Below, in pieces: positions 9,504-19,001 of a stretch of DNA of 64,000 nucleotides (position 1 is the first letter of the stretch; each line of letters starts with the position of its first letter). The notes beneath the pieces are model-generated. The model searched no databases and had not been told where the DNA came from. It saw only the letters and a program-made list of their open reading frames with translations. Source of the DNA: Lachnoclostridium edouardi (GTDB lineage: Bacteria; Bacillota; Clostridia; Lachnospirales; Lachnospiraceae); NCBI RefSeq assembly GCF_900240245.1, contig NZ_OESQ01000001.1, positions 2,845,905 through 2,909,904 on the forward strand. The letters are read 5' to 3'. The position numbers and the translations under genes were made by a program.

Positions 9504-12500
9504 ATGATCACCTGTGAAAATACAAAAACAATATACGATCTGGTGCAGAATGCCGCTAAGGAGTACAAAGATAAGGTATTTCTGCGCTATGAGGAAAACG
9601 ACGTAGTGTACCAGGTCAGCTACAGAGAATTTGCCTCTCAGTGTGAGGCAGTTGCAGCGTGGACAAAAGCACATATGAAAAAAGAGGGACGCAAAATAAA
9701 GGTAGGCTTATTTGGAGGCAGCAGCTATCACTATCTGGCTGTGCTGTTAGGGGTAATGAGCAGCGGCAGCACCGGAGTGCCTTTAGACATTCAAATGAAT
9801 GTGTCTTCTTTAAAAGACTGTTTAAACCGCTCTGACATAGATATTTTATTTTATGACTGGGAGCACAGAGCTTTAATAGATGGAGTCAGGGAATTATGTC
9901 CTGATGTAAAAGAGTATATTTCTCTTCAGCATGGAAAGCATGTTCCCTGCTCCCACAATATTTTAAAAGAGTTTGCAGGACAAAAATCAGAAACAAAAGC
10001 AGAGGAAAATGACTGCGCCATGATTTTATTTACCTCCGGCACAACAGGCAGAGGCAAAGGAGTTATGCTGTCCAATAAAAACTTAATCCACAACACATTC
10101 TGCACTACAGACACAGATCACCCGGAAAGGGAAACTTATCTGAACATCTTACCGATTCATCATGTATTCTGCTTAAATGGAGACATTTTTATCGTTATGC
10201 GCTATGGCAGCACATTGTGCCTGAATCAGGACATGTCTAAATTAGCGGCTCACATCCAGTTATTTCAGCCTTCAGTAATTCGCATGGTACCCATGGTGGC
10301 AAAAGCCCTTTACAACAAAATAAGAATATTAAAACAGCAGAAGCCATACCGTCCAATAGATGAAATTTGTGAGGAGGTTTTGGGAAAGCGCCTTCACAAA
10401 ATAATCAGCGGAGGAGGATATTTGGCTCCGGATTTAGCTGAAAACTACAGGGAGCTGGGAATTTCCATTGCCCAGGGATATGGAATGTCAGAATGTTCTC
10501 CTAAAATTTCCGCTCCAGACTGGTCCAGGCTTGATAAAATTAAATCAGTGGGAAAGGTTGTGGATGGCTGCCAGGTGCGTATAGTAGACGGCGAAATACA
10601 GGTGAAAAGCCCCTCTGTAATGATGGGATATTATAAGGAGCCTGAGAAAACAGCTGAGGTTTTGTCAGAGGACGGCTGGCTGAGTACAGGGGATCTGGGG
10701 TATATAGATGAGGAAAACTTTCTTTACCTTACAGGCAGAAAGAAGAATTTAATTATATTAAGCAACGGTGAAAATGTGGCGCCGGAGCAGCTGGAAAATA
10801 TGTTTGAGGATGAAGGCTTAATTGAAGATATTTTAGTATTTGGCCAGAATGACATGATAACGGCGGAAATTTATCCCAGATTTCAATATGCAGAGGCGGC
10901 AGAAATACAGAATATTGAGGAAGCTGTAGGAGAGATTATAAAAAAACATAATCAGGATCTGCCCTCTTATAAAAGGATTATGAAGTGGAGTGTAAGAGAT
11001 ACTCCTTTTGAGAAAACATCTTCTAAAAAAATTATCCGAAGCAAGTATTTTGACGAGAAAAAGCAGGAGGAAGAATTGCTTTTAAAAATGCGTATGCCGG
11101 AAAATGAGCTGCAGCAAAAGATTTATGACAGCGCCTCTGAAGCTTTGGGACACAGCCGTTTTGGAATTGACACAGATCTTTATGAAGCCGGGCTGGATTC
11201 ACTGGGCAGCGTTATGTTTTTAGCAGATCTTTATGAAAAGCTGAAAATGTCTATGAGTTTAAATGACTTAATGTTAAATTCAACAATAGAAAAGCTGGAA
11301 AATTTATTTTTGAAGGGACAAAACACAAGACAGAAGGATTTTACTGTGAGAAAAACATATCCTTTAACTAATCTGCAGTTGTTTTTTGCTTATGTAATGC
11401 GGGGAAATACTACGGCCAATCTGCCATTTTTGTTCCGCCTTCACAGCGGCGTAGATTTAAATAAGCTGAAAAAGGCGGTGGAGGATGTTTTTGACGCCCA
11501 TCCAGGATTAAAAGCAGTTGTTCAGATGGAGGAGGGAGCGTACAAAAATTTCAGATATGATGAAAAAAGAATTAATTTCCCTATTATCTATTTAAGCGAC
11601 GAACAGTGGAGGACACAGCAGAAAAGCCTGCTGAAGCCATATACCTATGAAGAAAATGAGCCCCTTTATCACGGAGGCATCTATGTGACGGAGTCCGCCA
11701 ACTATTTCTTTTTAGATATAGCTCATATTATGGGGGACGGCATGACAATGAACATTATATTTGAAGATATTAATAAGTGTTATGGCGGGCAGCAGGTGGA
11801 AAAGGAAGAATATACATTTTTTGAATATATATTAGATGAAAAAGATAAAGATAAGCAGGGGCTGAGAAAAGAAAATGAACAGTACTTTAAGGAACTGATG
11901 CAGGGCTTTAAAATCAAGAAAAGTATTCTTAACAGAAAAGAGTGTTTCGATTTAACTAAGGGCCATAACGCAGTTTTAAAGGAGAGATTTCAAAAGCTAA
12001 ACAGGAAAAAAATCACTGCTTTTTGTAAAAAATACGGGGTGTCAGAAAATGTAATGTTTCTTACTGCATTTAATTATTGTATTGGTATTTTCAGCAATGA
12101 AATGGATACAGTAAGCACAAGTATACACAGCGGAAGAACAGACAGCAGATGGAACAGACTGGCAGGCCCCTTGTTCCTTACATATTATTTCCGCTGCCGG
12201 AGAATTCCCCACGAGACAGTGCCTCAGCTGCTTCAAAGGTCGGGAAAACAGATTATGGACACAATGAGATGCTATATTTCTAATCTCCATGCTGATGAAA
12301 TGTTTTTCCAGTACCAGGGAGATATTCTCAACATTAATCAAATAGGAGGAATGCCGGCGGAGAAGGTAAAAATACAGCTGGATTCCCTGCCTTTTCATCT
12401 TCAGGTTATGTCAGATGAAAAAGGATATTATTATGAACTGCGATACTGGGAAAACAGATTTGACAAAGATCAGCTGAAAATCTTTATGATTTGTCTGGAA

Positions 12501-13112
12501 ACCATTTTACAGGCTATGCTGGAGGAACCCTCCGCCCGCAGACTGAAAAAATACCTGCCGGAAAATGTTTTTCCTAAACATTATTTTATAAAGGCAAAGG
12601 ATGTAAATTTGGAGGCAGGCAGCAGGCTGATTCCTAATATAGACGAAAATACAAAGGTAAAGGCGTATATATTTGACGAAAGCTGCAGAAAACAGCCCTT
12701 TGGAGCATGGGGCAGCCTGTATATTATGGATTGTGAAACCCACGGATATACAGATAAAATTACAAACCCTTATGGGCCTGGAATATTATACCAGACGGGA
12801 AAAACAGCCAGAATTTTACCGGATGGTTCCATTGATATGCTGGAAAAGGGAGGCAGGACAATTATGTCAGAGGGAATTGCAGGGCGGTATTTTTTAGATC
12901 TGCATAAGCTGGAAAAAGCCCTGCTTTCCTTTAACGGCATAGAGAAAGCAGAGGCTTATATTTACTATGGAGAAAATAATAAACTGATCTTAACAGCAGA
13001 TATTTTTGGCTCCCAGAAGCCGGATATGGAAAAAGTAAAAATACATTTAGAAAACTACTGTGAGAAATGGCTGATTCCCGGTGAAATTAGACTTTTTACA
13101 GCCTTTTACTGA
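9504..13112 (+). CDS. NRPS-like protein: adenylation - carrier - condensation - degenerate A fragment
   Basis: A 1202-residue multidomain protein predicted to activate an acid as acyl-AMP, load it on a carrier and transfer it. An adenylation domain (about 1-520) carries ILFTSGTTGRGKGVMLS, QGYGMSECSP, STGDLGYIDEENFLYLTGRKKN and the final lysine region SSKKIIRSKY. A carrier domain follows with Ser566 in AGLDSLGS as phosphopantetheine site. A condensation-type domain (about 605-1040) has H741-IMG-D745-G746, with Ala in place of the first His of HHxxxDG. The last ~150 residues (FGAWGSLYI, YQTGKTARILPDGSIDML) resemble A-domain motifs A6-A8 without the TGD aspartate. No thioesterase, reductase or PPTase is nearby, and substrate and product are unknown. 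Confidence 0.85.
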   Translation: MITCENTKTIYDLVQNAAKEYKDKVFLRYEENDVVYQVSYREFASQCEAVAAWTKAHMKKEGRKIKVGLFGGSSYHYLAVLLGVMSSGSTGVPLDIQMNVSSLKDCLNRSDIDILFYDWEHRALIDGVRELCPDVKEYISLQHGKHVPCSHNILKEFAGQKSETKAEENDCAMILFTSGTTGRGKGVMLSNKNLIHNTFCTTDTDHPERETYLNILPIHHVFCLNGDIFIVMRYGSTLCLNQDMSKLAAHIQLFQPSVIRMVPMVAKALYNKIRILKQQKPYRPIDEICEEVLGKRLHKIISGGGYLAPDLAENYRELGISIAQGYGMSECSPKISAPDWSRLDKIKSVGKVVDGCQVRIVDGEIQVKSPSVMMGYYKEPEKTAEVLSEDGWLSTGDLGYIDEENFLYLTGRKKNLIILSNGENVAPEQLENMFEDEGLIEDILVFGQNDMITAEIYPRFQYAEAAEIQNIEEAVGEIIKKHNQDLPSYKRIMKWSVRDTPFEKTSSKKIIRSKYFDEKKQEEELLLKMRMPENELQQKIYDSASEALGHSRFGIDTDLYEAGLDSLGSVMFLADLYEKLKMSMSLNDLMLNSTIEKLENLFLKGQNTRQKDFTVRKTYPLTNLQLFFAYVMRGNTTANLPFLFRLHSGVDLNKLKKAVEDVFDAHPGLKAVVQMEEGAYKNFRYDEKRINFPIIYLSDEQWRTQQKSLLKPYTYEENEPLYHGGIYVTESANYFFLDIAHIMGDGMTMNIIFEDINKCYGGQQVEKEEYTFFEYILDEKDKDKQGLRKENEQYFKELMQGFKIKKSILNRKECFDLTKGHNAVLKERFQKLNRKKITAFCKKYGVSENVMFLTAFNYCIGIFSNEMDTVSTSIHSGRTDSRWNRLAGPLFLTYYFRCRRIPHETVPQLLQRSGKQIMDTMRCYISNLHADEMFFQYQGDILNINQIGGMPAEKVKIQLDSLPFHLQVMSDEKGYYYELRYWENRFDKDQLKIFMICLETILQAMLEEPSARRLKKYLPENVFPKHYFIKAKDVNLEAGSRLIPNIDENTKVKAYIFDESCRKQPFGAWGSLYIMDCETHGYTDKITNPYGPGILYQTGKTARILPDGSIDMLEKGGRTIMSEGIAGRYFLDLHKLEKALLSFNGIEKAEAYIYYGENNKLILTADIFGSQKPDMEKVKIHLENYCEKWLIPGEIRLFTAFY

Positions 13113-13615
13113 TTCTTCACTAAAATTTTTTCAATGGCCCCAATATACATGGTGTGGTAGTCTTTATTGGGATACCATTTAGAATCATTTTCTTTATCAA
13201 TAAAGTTTTCGGCGGGCATCTGGTCCTGGTACATTTTTCTGCATATAAAAATCATGTCCGCCTCCAAAAAGGCAACTGTTTTGTCTGTGAAATAAGGAGT
13301 TAAACCTGCTTTTTCCGTTTTATCTACATCTCTCCCTGACAATGAGCCGCAGATTTTTAAAGCCTCTTTATATTTGGGGCCATAAAAGGAAATGGTGAAT
13401 AAATCCCTGCTGTCCACAAATTCTTTTGTGTAGCGCTGAGGACGAATATAAACTGTAGCCGCATATTTGCCCCAAATAACTCCCAGGCCGCCCCAGCTGG
13501 CTGTCATAGTATTAAAGCCTGTTTTGTCTCCTGCTGTAATTAACATCCATTCAGAACCGATTTTTGTAAAAGGATTTATCTGCAGCTGATCTGCTGTTAT
13601 TTCTTTAAAATTCAT
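13106..13615 (-). CDS. Flavin reductase family protein (FMN-binding split barrel)
   Basis: A 169-residue protein resembling the flavin reductase-like split-barrel family. MLITAGDKTGFNTMTASWGG at the N terminus is the FMN-contacting strand pair, and VYIRPQRYTKEFVDSRDLFTISF is the usual following core. ATG at 13615 is chosen because GGAGG precedes it at about eight bases; a longer frame to 13684 has no ribosome site. The gene is convergent with the NRPS-like gene, and the two stop regions overlap by seven bases, so transcription of one may affect the other. Whether it has any role with the NRPS-like protein is unknown; many Clostridia carry such genes alone. Confidence 0.85.
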   Translation of the reverse strand: MNFKEITADQLQINPFTKIGSEWMLITAGDKTGFNTMTASWGGLGVIWGKYAATVYIRPQRYTKEFVDSRDLFTISFYGPKYKEALKICGSLSGRDVDKTEKAGLTPYFTDKTVAFLEADMIFICRKMYQDQMPAENFIDKENDSKWYPNKDYHTMYIGAIEKILVKNQ

Positions 13616-13786
13616 AATAAAAAGCCTCCTGTCTTGTAAAAAAATAGTGAATAAGGTAAAATAATGGAATGTAAAATATGTCAATTCCTCCTAAATTATA
13701 TCACAATTTCACAGGGAGGCAAATGGTTATAGGACGAAAGGAGCCATACATATATTGACATATAAATTAAATAAAGGATAAATACA

Positions 13787-14431
13787 ATGCAAAGTGGAGA
13801 AATTATTAAACAGCGGTATAAAATAATGGCGCCCAGAATTATAAAAGCGCTGCAGGACAGAAATTTTGAGGCATATTTTTGTGAAACAGCAGAGGAGGGG
13901 GCCAAGAAGGCCTTATCCTTCATACCGGAAGGAGAAACTGTTTCCTGGGGCGGCTCCTTAACCATCCATGAAATAGGCTTGACAAAGCTTATAAAAGAGG
14001 GAAATTATCAGGTTATTGACAGAGATCTGGCTGAAACAGAAGAAGAGAGAATCAAAATGATGAGGCAGGCTCTCACATGCCATACGTTTCTTTCCAGCGT
14101 AAATGCTGTCAGCGAAGACGGAATTATGATTAATATTGACGGCATGGGAAACAGAATCGCAGCCATTGCCTTTGGGCCGGAAAGCGTGATTTTGCTGGTG
14201 GGAATGAATAAAATATGCAGAGACAGAGACGCCGCCGTCACAAGGGCCAGAACAGAGACGGCGCCTGCGAATGCATTGCGCCTGGGATTAGATTTACCCT
14301 GTACAAATACAGGCTGCTGTTTTGACTGCAGCAAAAAAGAATGCACATGCTCTCAGATTGTGGAGATGCGTTGCAACAGGGTGCCTGGAAGAATTAAGGT
14401 CATTCTCATAGGAGAGGCTTTTGGCCTGTAA
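13787..14431 (+). CDS. LUD domain protein (lactate-utilisation-like)
   Basis: A 214-residue stand-alone LUD domain protein (LutC/YkgG-like, formerly DUF162). The core segments FIPEGETVSWGGSLTIHEIG, DLAETEEER, FLSSVNAVSEDGIMINIDG and ESVILLVGMNKI are characteristic. A cysteine cluster (CTNTGCCFDCSKKECTC) near the C terminus may bind metal, which is typical of the clostridial stand-alone subgroup. No LutA or LutB partner is present, so lactate oxidation is not implied. AAAGGA eight bases upstream serves as ribosome site. It is divergent from the flavin-reductase-like gene across a 171-base AT-rich gap. Confidence 0.88.
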   Translation: MQSGEIIKQRYKIMAPRIIKALQDRNFEAYFCETAEEGAKKALSFIPEGETVSWGGSLTIHEIGLTKLIKEGNYQVIDRDLAETEEERIKMMRQALTCHTFLSSVNAVSEDGIMINIDGMGNRIAAIAFGPESVILLVGMNKICRDRDAAVTRARTETAPANALRLGLDLPCTNTGCCFDCSKKECTCSQIVEMRCNRVPGRIKVILIGEAFGL

Positions 14432-14535
14432 AAGTAAAAACAGGTTGCCTATTTACAGTAAATCGTAGTAAAGTAATAGGGAAGCATGAAACTGCTTAGG
14501 AAGCAGATTTTACAAAATACAGAAGGGGATTAGAA

Positions 14536-15336
14536 ATGGCAATAGATAATACATTTGTTATTAAAAAAATACAGAAAATGGAGAAAGTATACTCCGTGTT
14601 TTCACCGCTGACAAAAATGCCATATGTGGAATGCGACCAGGAGACTGCGGACGACCAGGTGTATATTTTTGACTCAGAAGAGAGAATAAGGGAGTTTGGA
14701 AAAGCATATGCTGAGCAGAAAATTCCTGTAGCGGCAGTGCAGATTAACCAGGACCAGAAGCAGGCATTTTTTAACAGCCTTTATGCCATGGCTGTCAATA
14801 TGGTAGTTTATGTGGACGGCACCGGGGAGACCAGAATTGATTTAGATCAGCTTGCCAAGGCGCCTGATTTAGATCCTGTTAAAAATGAGGCAGTTCCGGC
14901 TATGAATCCTCTGTTAACCTTGACAGTGGCTTATTTTATGCAGGAACTGCGCCGCCAGACAGAGCGGGATGTAAACAAAATGAGAGACATGGAAGAGGAG
15001 ATGATTGCCAATCTGGTTAAATCTAAATTTATTCTGGCTCTTGAGACTCCCCAGGCGGAAGATGGAAAGCAGGTTGGAAATATAAGCAGCGATCAGGTAA
15101 GGGTTCCACTTTTAAAGACAAATGAGGGGGATATGTATGAGCCGATCTACTCTTCTTTACCTGAATTCCGCAAATATGCGGGAAAAAATGTGCAGAATCT
15201 GAGAATTACAACAATAACTTTTCAGCAGCTTTTGCAGTATCTGACAAAAGATGCCAAGGGTTATGTAATGGACCCTGGCAGTTTCAATTTGGTGCTGACC
15301 AGGGAGAAAATACAGGAAATTACTAAGAATTTTTAA
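14536..15336 (+). CDS. SseB N-terminal domain-like protein
   Basis: A soluble 266-residue protein with an SseB-type fold. The N-terminal half (LTKMPYVEC, QVYIFDSEERIREFGKAYAEQKIPVAAVQI) looks like the SseB N-domain. The C-terminal half (RVPLLKTNEGDMYEPIYSSLPEFRKYAG, then TITFQQLLQYL and GYVMDPGSFNLVLTREKI) is a second copy of the same fold ending in the familiar DPxxFNLVL motif. No enzymatic motif is seen. It ends 142 bases before spo0A. Such proteins are common next to regulators in Lachnospiraceae, but the function is not established. Confidence 0.75.
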   Translation: MAIDNTFVIKKIQKMEKVYSVFSPLTKMPYVECDQETADDQVYIFDSEERIREFGKAYAEQKIPVAAVQINQDQKQAFFNSLYAMAVNMVVYVDGTGETRIDLDQLAKAPDLDPVKNEAVPAMNPLLTLTVAYFMQELRRQTERDVNKMRDMEEEMIANLVKSKFILALETPQAEDGKQVGNISSDQVRVPLLKTNEGDMYEPIYSSLPEFRKYAGKNVQNLRITTITFQQLLQYLTKDAKGYVMDPGSFNLVLTREKIQEITKNF

Positions 15337-15388
15337 TTTTTTCAGCAACAATCCTTCCTACAAAACGTTACAAAGTATATGAGACTAG

Positions 15389-15396
15389 TGTCGAAA
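15389..15396 (+). promoter_or_regulatory. 0A box upstream of spo0A
   Basis: TGTCGAAA matches the Spo0A-binding consensus TGTCGAA in forward orientation and lies 18 bases upstream of the spo0A -35. It suggests autoregulation by phosphorylated Spo0A, as known in Bacillus and Clostridium. Confidence 0.7.
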
Positions 15397-15413
15397 CTTG
15401 CGACTGAATCTCG

Positions 15414-15443
15414 TTGCAAGATAAGAATCGAGAGGACTATAAT
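15414..15443 (+). promoter_or_regulatory. Sigma-A-type promoter of spo0A
   Basis: TTGCAA (15414-15419), an 18-base spacer and a perfect TATAAT (15438-15443) lie 35 bases before the spo0A start. AGAGGAGGAAGG follows as ribosome site. Confidence 0.7.
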
Positions 15444-15478
15444 ACTTTTGCAACAGGAAAAAAGAGGAGGAAGGAACA

Positions 15479-16288
15479 ATGGGAGAATTAAATATAGCGA
15501 TTGCTGATGATAATCCACAGACTTTGCGTCTGCTTGGCGATATTCTGGAGGGAGAAGAAGGATTTCGTGTAGTCGGAAGGGCGGAAAATGGGGAAGACGC
15601 CTACAATATGATTGTAAAAACATGTCCTGACGTAGTGCTTTTAGATATTATTATGCCGCGTTTGGACGGAATTTCCGTAATGGAAAAGGTCAAAAATAAT
15701 AAGGAAATGGCAAAAAGCCCGTCGTTTATTATGGTAACGGCTGCAGGCAGCGAAAATATAACAGAGGAAGCTTTCAGCCAGGGAGCCAATTATTATATTA
15801 TGAAACCTTTCCGCAGAGAGGTAATTGTAGATAAGGTGCGCAGAATCGGCAGCATCCGTCAAAAGTCCGCGGCAGTTGCAATGTCGGGAACCAGAAAGGT
15901 TAAGCCTTATGTAAATAAAGAGGAGTATATGGAGCAGAATCTGGAGCATGACGTAACTCAGATGCTTCACGAAATAGGAATTCCGGCTCACATAAAAGGA
16001 TATCAGTATTTAAGGGATGCCATCGCCATCTCTGTGGAGGAGCAGGACATGCTGACCTCAGTAACTAAAATATTATATCCAACTATTGCCAAACGTCATC
16101 AGACCACTCCAAGCAGAGTAGAAAGAGCTATCAGACATGCCATTGAGGTGGCGTGGAGCAGAGGCAAGATGGACACCATCAACGAAATTTTCGGATATAC
16201 AGTAAGCAACGGCAAAGGGAAGCCTACTAATTCAGAGTTTATAGCCTTGATTGCCGATAAAATCAGGCTGGATTATAAGCGTTTGTAA
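15479..16288 (+). CDS. spo0A: Sporulation master regulator Spo0A
   Basis: Response regulator controlling entry into sporulation. The receiver domain (1-125) has the acidic pair D10-D11, the phospho-acceptor D56 ([13 protein letters not shown]) and the lysine in YIMKPF. The C-terminal effector domain carries the Spo0A recognition region [20 protein letters not shown] and the terminal [15 protein letters not shown]. The 269-residue length is normal. An 0A box and a sigma-A-type promoter sit upstream. It is separated from spoIVB by about 6 kb, whereas the two are usually neighbours. Confidence 0.98.
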   Translation: MGELNIAIADDNPQTLRLLGDILEGEEGFRVVGRAENGEDAYNMIVKTCPDVVLLDIIMPRLDGISVMEKVKNNKEMAKSPSFIMVTAAGSENITEEAFSQGANYYIMKPFRREVIVDKVRRIGSIRQKSAAVAMSGTRKVKPYVNKEEYMEQNLEHDVTQMLHEIGIPAHIKGYQYLRDAIAISVEEQDMLTSVTKILYPTIAKRHQTTPSRVERAIRHAIEVAWSRGKMDTINEIFGYTVSNGKGKPTNSEFIALIADKIRLDYKRL

Positions 16289-16464
16289 AAGAAATGTAAA
16301 GCCCCTAAAAAAGGCAGAATAAAAAGTTTGGCCAGATGTGAAAACAACATAAAAATACAAGAATAATGCTTCCTAATTTCATAGAATTATTGTATACTTA
16401 TACCATGAGAGTTCTCGGACGAAAAGGCCGAAGGCTGTGGCGAGATAACAAGGAGGGGTTATTT

Positions 16465-17907
16465 ATGAAGAAGATTTTATTTGTGGCATCTGAGGCTGTG
16501 CCGTTTATTAAAACAGGAGGACTTGCGGATGTAGTCGGCTCCCTGCCTAAATGTTTTGACAAAGAATATTTTGACGTTAGAGTTATGATTCCAAAGTACC
16601 TTTGCATAAAAGAAGAGTGGCGCAGCCAGATGACATATGTAAATCACTTCTATATGGACTATCTGGGACAAAGCCGGTATGTAGGCATTCTCCAGTATGT
16701 ATATGAGGGGATTACATTTTATTTTATTGATAATGAAAGCTATTTCTGCGGACCAAAGCCGTACGGCGACTGGTATTTTGACTTGGAGAAGTTTTCATTC
16801 TTCTGTCAGGCAGCCTTATCCGCCCTGCCGGTAATTGGCTTCCAGCCTGACGTAGTACACTGCCACGACTGGCAGACAGGCCTGATTCCTGTTTACTTAA
16901 AAGACAGGTTCAGAGGGGGAGAATTTTTCTGCAATATGAAGTCTGTCATCACCATTCACAACTTAAAGTTCCAGGGAGTGTGGGATGTAAAGACTATTCA
17001 AAGATTCTCCGGCCTTCCGGATTACTATTTTACTCCGGATAAGCTGGAGGCATATAAAGACGGAAATATGCTGAAGGGAGGCATTGTTTACGCAGATGCC
17101 ATTACTACAGTGAGCAATACCTATGCAGAAGAGATTAAACTGCCATTTTACGGAGAAGGTTTGGACGGACTTATGAGAGCTCGTTCAGGAAGTCTGAGAG
17201 GCATTGTAAATGGAATCGACTATGATGAATTTAACCCTGAGACAGATAAATATATTACCCAGCAGTACAATGCAAAGAATTTCCGCAAGGAAAAAGTGAA
17301 GAATAAAAAGTCTCTTCAGGAAGAGCTGGGTCTGCCTGTAGATGAAAAGAAGTTTGTAGTGGGAATTGTATCACGTCTTACAGACCAGAAAGGCTTTGAC
17401 CTGATTCAGTGCGTCATGGATGAAATGTGTACAGACGACATGCAGTTAGTGATTTTAGGAACTGGCGATGAGAAATATGAAAACATGTTCCGTCACTACG
17501 ACTGGAAGTACCATGACAGAGTTTCAGCTAATATTTACTATTCAGAGCCAATGTCCCACAAAATTTATGCAGGCTGCGACGCATTTCTCATGCCGTCCTT
17601 ATTTGAGCCCTGCGGCCTCAGCCAGCTGATGGCTCTCCGCTACGGCACAGTGCCTATTGTCAGGGAAACAGGAGGGTTAAAGGATACTGTTCAGCCTTAC
17701 AATGAATACGAAAGCACAGGCACAGGATTTTCCTTTGCAAACTACAACGCCCATGAAATGTTAGGAAGTCTGCAGTATGCAAAGTATATTTATTACAATA
17801 AAAAACGTGAGTGGAACAAAATTATTGACAGAGCAATGGCTACAGATTATTCCTGGAATACTTCAGCAATGAAATATCAGGAGCTGTACGACTGGCTTAT
17901 TGGATAA
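16465..17907 (+). CDS. glgA: Glycogen synthase (ADP-glucose type)
   Basis: GT5 glucosyltransferase that extends alpha-1,4-glucan from ADP-glucose. The start at 16465 is supported by AAGGAGGGG at 16450-16458 and by the family start MKKILFVASEAVPFIKTGG, with the KTGGLADVVG substrate loop at residues 16-25; an open frame back to 16366 has no ribosome site. The catalytic C-domain shows the FEPCGLSQLMALRYGT and TGGLKDTV motifs. The 480-residue size is typical. No other glycogen gene is in the window, so it is uncoupled from glgBCDP here. Confidence 0.96.
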   Translation: MKKILFVASEAVPFIKTGGLADVVGSLPKCFDKEYFDVRVMIPKYLCIKEEWRSQMTYVNHFYMDYLGQSRYVGILQYVYEGITFYFIDNESYFCGPKPYGDWYFDLEKFSFFCQAALSALPVIGFQPDVVHCHDWQTGLIPVYLKDRFRGGEFFCNMKSVITIHNLKFQGVWDVKTIQRFSGLPDYYFTPDKLEAYKDGNMLKGGIVYADAITTVSNTYAEEIKLPFYGEGLDGLMRARSGSLRGIVNGIDYDEFNPETDKYITQQYNAKNFRKEKVKNKKSLQEELGLPVDEKKFVVGIVSRLTDQKGFDLIQCVMDEMCTDDMQLVILGTGDEKYENMFRHYDWKYHDRVSANIYYSEPMSHKIYAGCDAFLMPSLFEPCGLSQLMALRYGTVPIVRETGGLKDTVQPYNEYESTGTGFSFANYNAHEMLGSLQYAKYIYYNKKREWNKIIDRAMATDYSWNTSAMKYQELYDWLIG

Positions 17908-17939
17908 AAGCTTCATTCACATCATCCAGGTGAGCAAAT

Positions 17940-18503
17940 ATGAAAATAACAGAAAATGTCCGGAAAAAAGAAACCTCTTTCCATGATTGGAAGGAGAGGG
18001 ACCTTTGGACAGGGGAGTATGAAAAGGATGAGGAATATGTGTCATATGTGAAGGATATTTTAGAGCATCCTGTCTTTAAGTCTATGGATCATTTTATTCA
18101 GCACGGACATACTACCTGCAAAATGCATTGTATTCAGGTTTCATATCTGAGTTACAAAATATGCAAAAAACATGGATGGGATTTTATAGCAGCAGCCCGT
18201 GGAGGGCTGCTGCATGATTTGTTTTTATACGACTGGCATACTCATGCCAGAGATACGGGAAATCATTTTCATGGCTTTACCCATCCCAGAACTGCCATGA
18301 ACAATGCAATTTTGTACTTTAATATTAATAAAAAAGAACAGGAGATTATTCTCCGCCACATGTGGCCTCTGACGCCTACGCCGCCTACAACTATGGCTGG
18401 TATGGCCATTGTGTTTGCAGACAAGTATTGCAGTCTGGCTGAGGTAGGTGGACGCATCAGACAATGGTGCACATTTAATCTGAAGTTTAGAAAGGTTGCA
18501 TAA
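17940..18503 (+). CDS. HD domain protein
   Basis: A 187-residue protein with an HD phosphohydrolase domain. HCIQVSYLSYKIC supplies the first histidine, GGLLHDLFLYDWH the HD pair, and HMWPLTPTPP and VFADKYCSLAEV the distal histidine and aspartate expected of the fold. HD proteins of this small type hydrolyse nucleotides or nucleotide-like phosphates, but the substrate is not predictable. The start is the ATG after GGTGAG. It overlaps the upstream reading region of the PAP2-like gene, suggesting co-transcription. Confidence 0.82.
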   Translation: MKITENVRKKETSFHDWKERDLWTGEYEKDEEYVSYVKDILEHPVFKSMDHFIQHGHTTCKMHCIQVSYLSYKICKKHGWDFIAAARGGLLHDLFLYDWHTHARDTGNHFHGFTHPRTAMNNAILYFNINKKEQEIILRHMWPLTPTPPTTMAGMAIVFADKYCSLAEVGGRIRQWCTFNLKFRKVA

Positions 18504-18510
18504 AAGAAAA

Positions 18511-18972
18511 ATGACGTTTTGGGAAGAAGTTGCCAGGAACCAGGTCCTTGTCAGCGCTATTATCGGTTGGACAGTGGCCCAGGTTTTAAAGACACTGATA
18601 GATTTTGGCCTGAATAAAAGCTTTTCTGCGGAAAGACTGGTAGGATCAGGAGGTATGCCCAGTTCTCATTCCGCCACAGTGTGCGCTCTTACTACTGCAG
18701 CAGGTTTAGAATATGGAATCAGTTCCTTTGAATTTGCCGTTAGTTTTGTATTGTCTGCAGTGGTTATGTATGACGCTATGGGAGTCCGCAGGGAGACGGG
18801 AAAGCAGGCCAAGCTTTTAAACATGCTTATGGAGCAGGATTTTTTTAAATTTGACAATGAGGCCTTTCAGCAAAGACTGAAGGAGTTTGTGGGCCACACG
18901 CCTTTGCAGGTGTTGGCCGGGGCCATTTTAGGTATAGTTTTAGCATTTTATGTAAATGGATATTACAGGTAA
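18511..18972 (+). CDS. Divergent PAP2 family membrane protein
   Basis: A 153-residue protein of the YuiD/DUF212 divergent PAP2 group with about four hydrophobic segments. The family signature GSGGMPSSHSATVCALTTAAG and DAMGVRRETGKQAKLLN are present. A longer frame starts at TTG 18496, but ATG 18511 gives the usual N terminus MTFWEEVARNQVLVSAI, so that start is used; the ribosome site is weak in either case. The TTG start would overlap the HD gene. Enzymatic activity has not been shown for most members. Confidence 0.85.
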   Translation: MTFWEEVARNQVLVSAIIGWTVAQVLKTLIDFGLNKSFSAERLVGSGGMPSSHSATVCALTTAAGLEYGISSFEFAVSFVLSAVVMYDAMGVRRETGKQAKLLNMLMEQDFFKFDNEAFQQRLKEFVGHTPLQVLAGAILGIVLAFYVNGYYR

Positions 18973-19001
18973 GAAAGCTTTACAGAAATCGTAAGAAATT
19001 C

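Noticed and set aside
13755..13782. TTGACA followed by GATAAA before the LUD gene
   Set aside because: The -10 would overlap the ribosome site and leave almost no leader before the ATG at 13787, so it is not accepted as promoter.
16366..16464. N-terminal extension of glycogen synthase from ATG 16366
   Set aside because: No ribosome site, and family members begin at the MKKILFVASE position, where AAGGAGGGG precedes ATG 16465.
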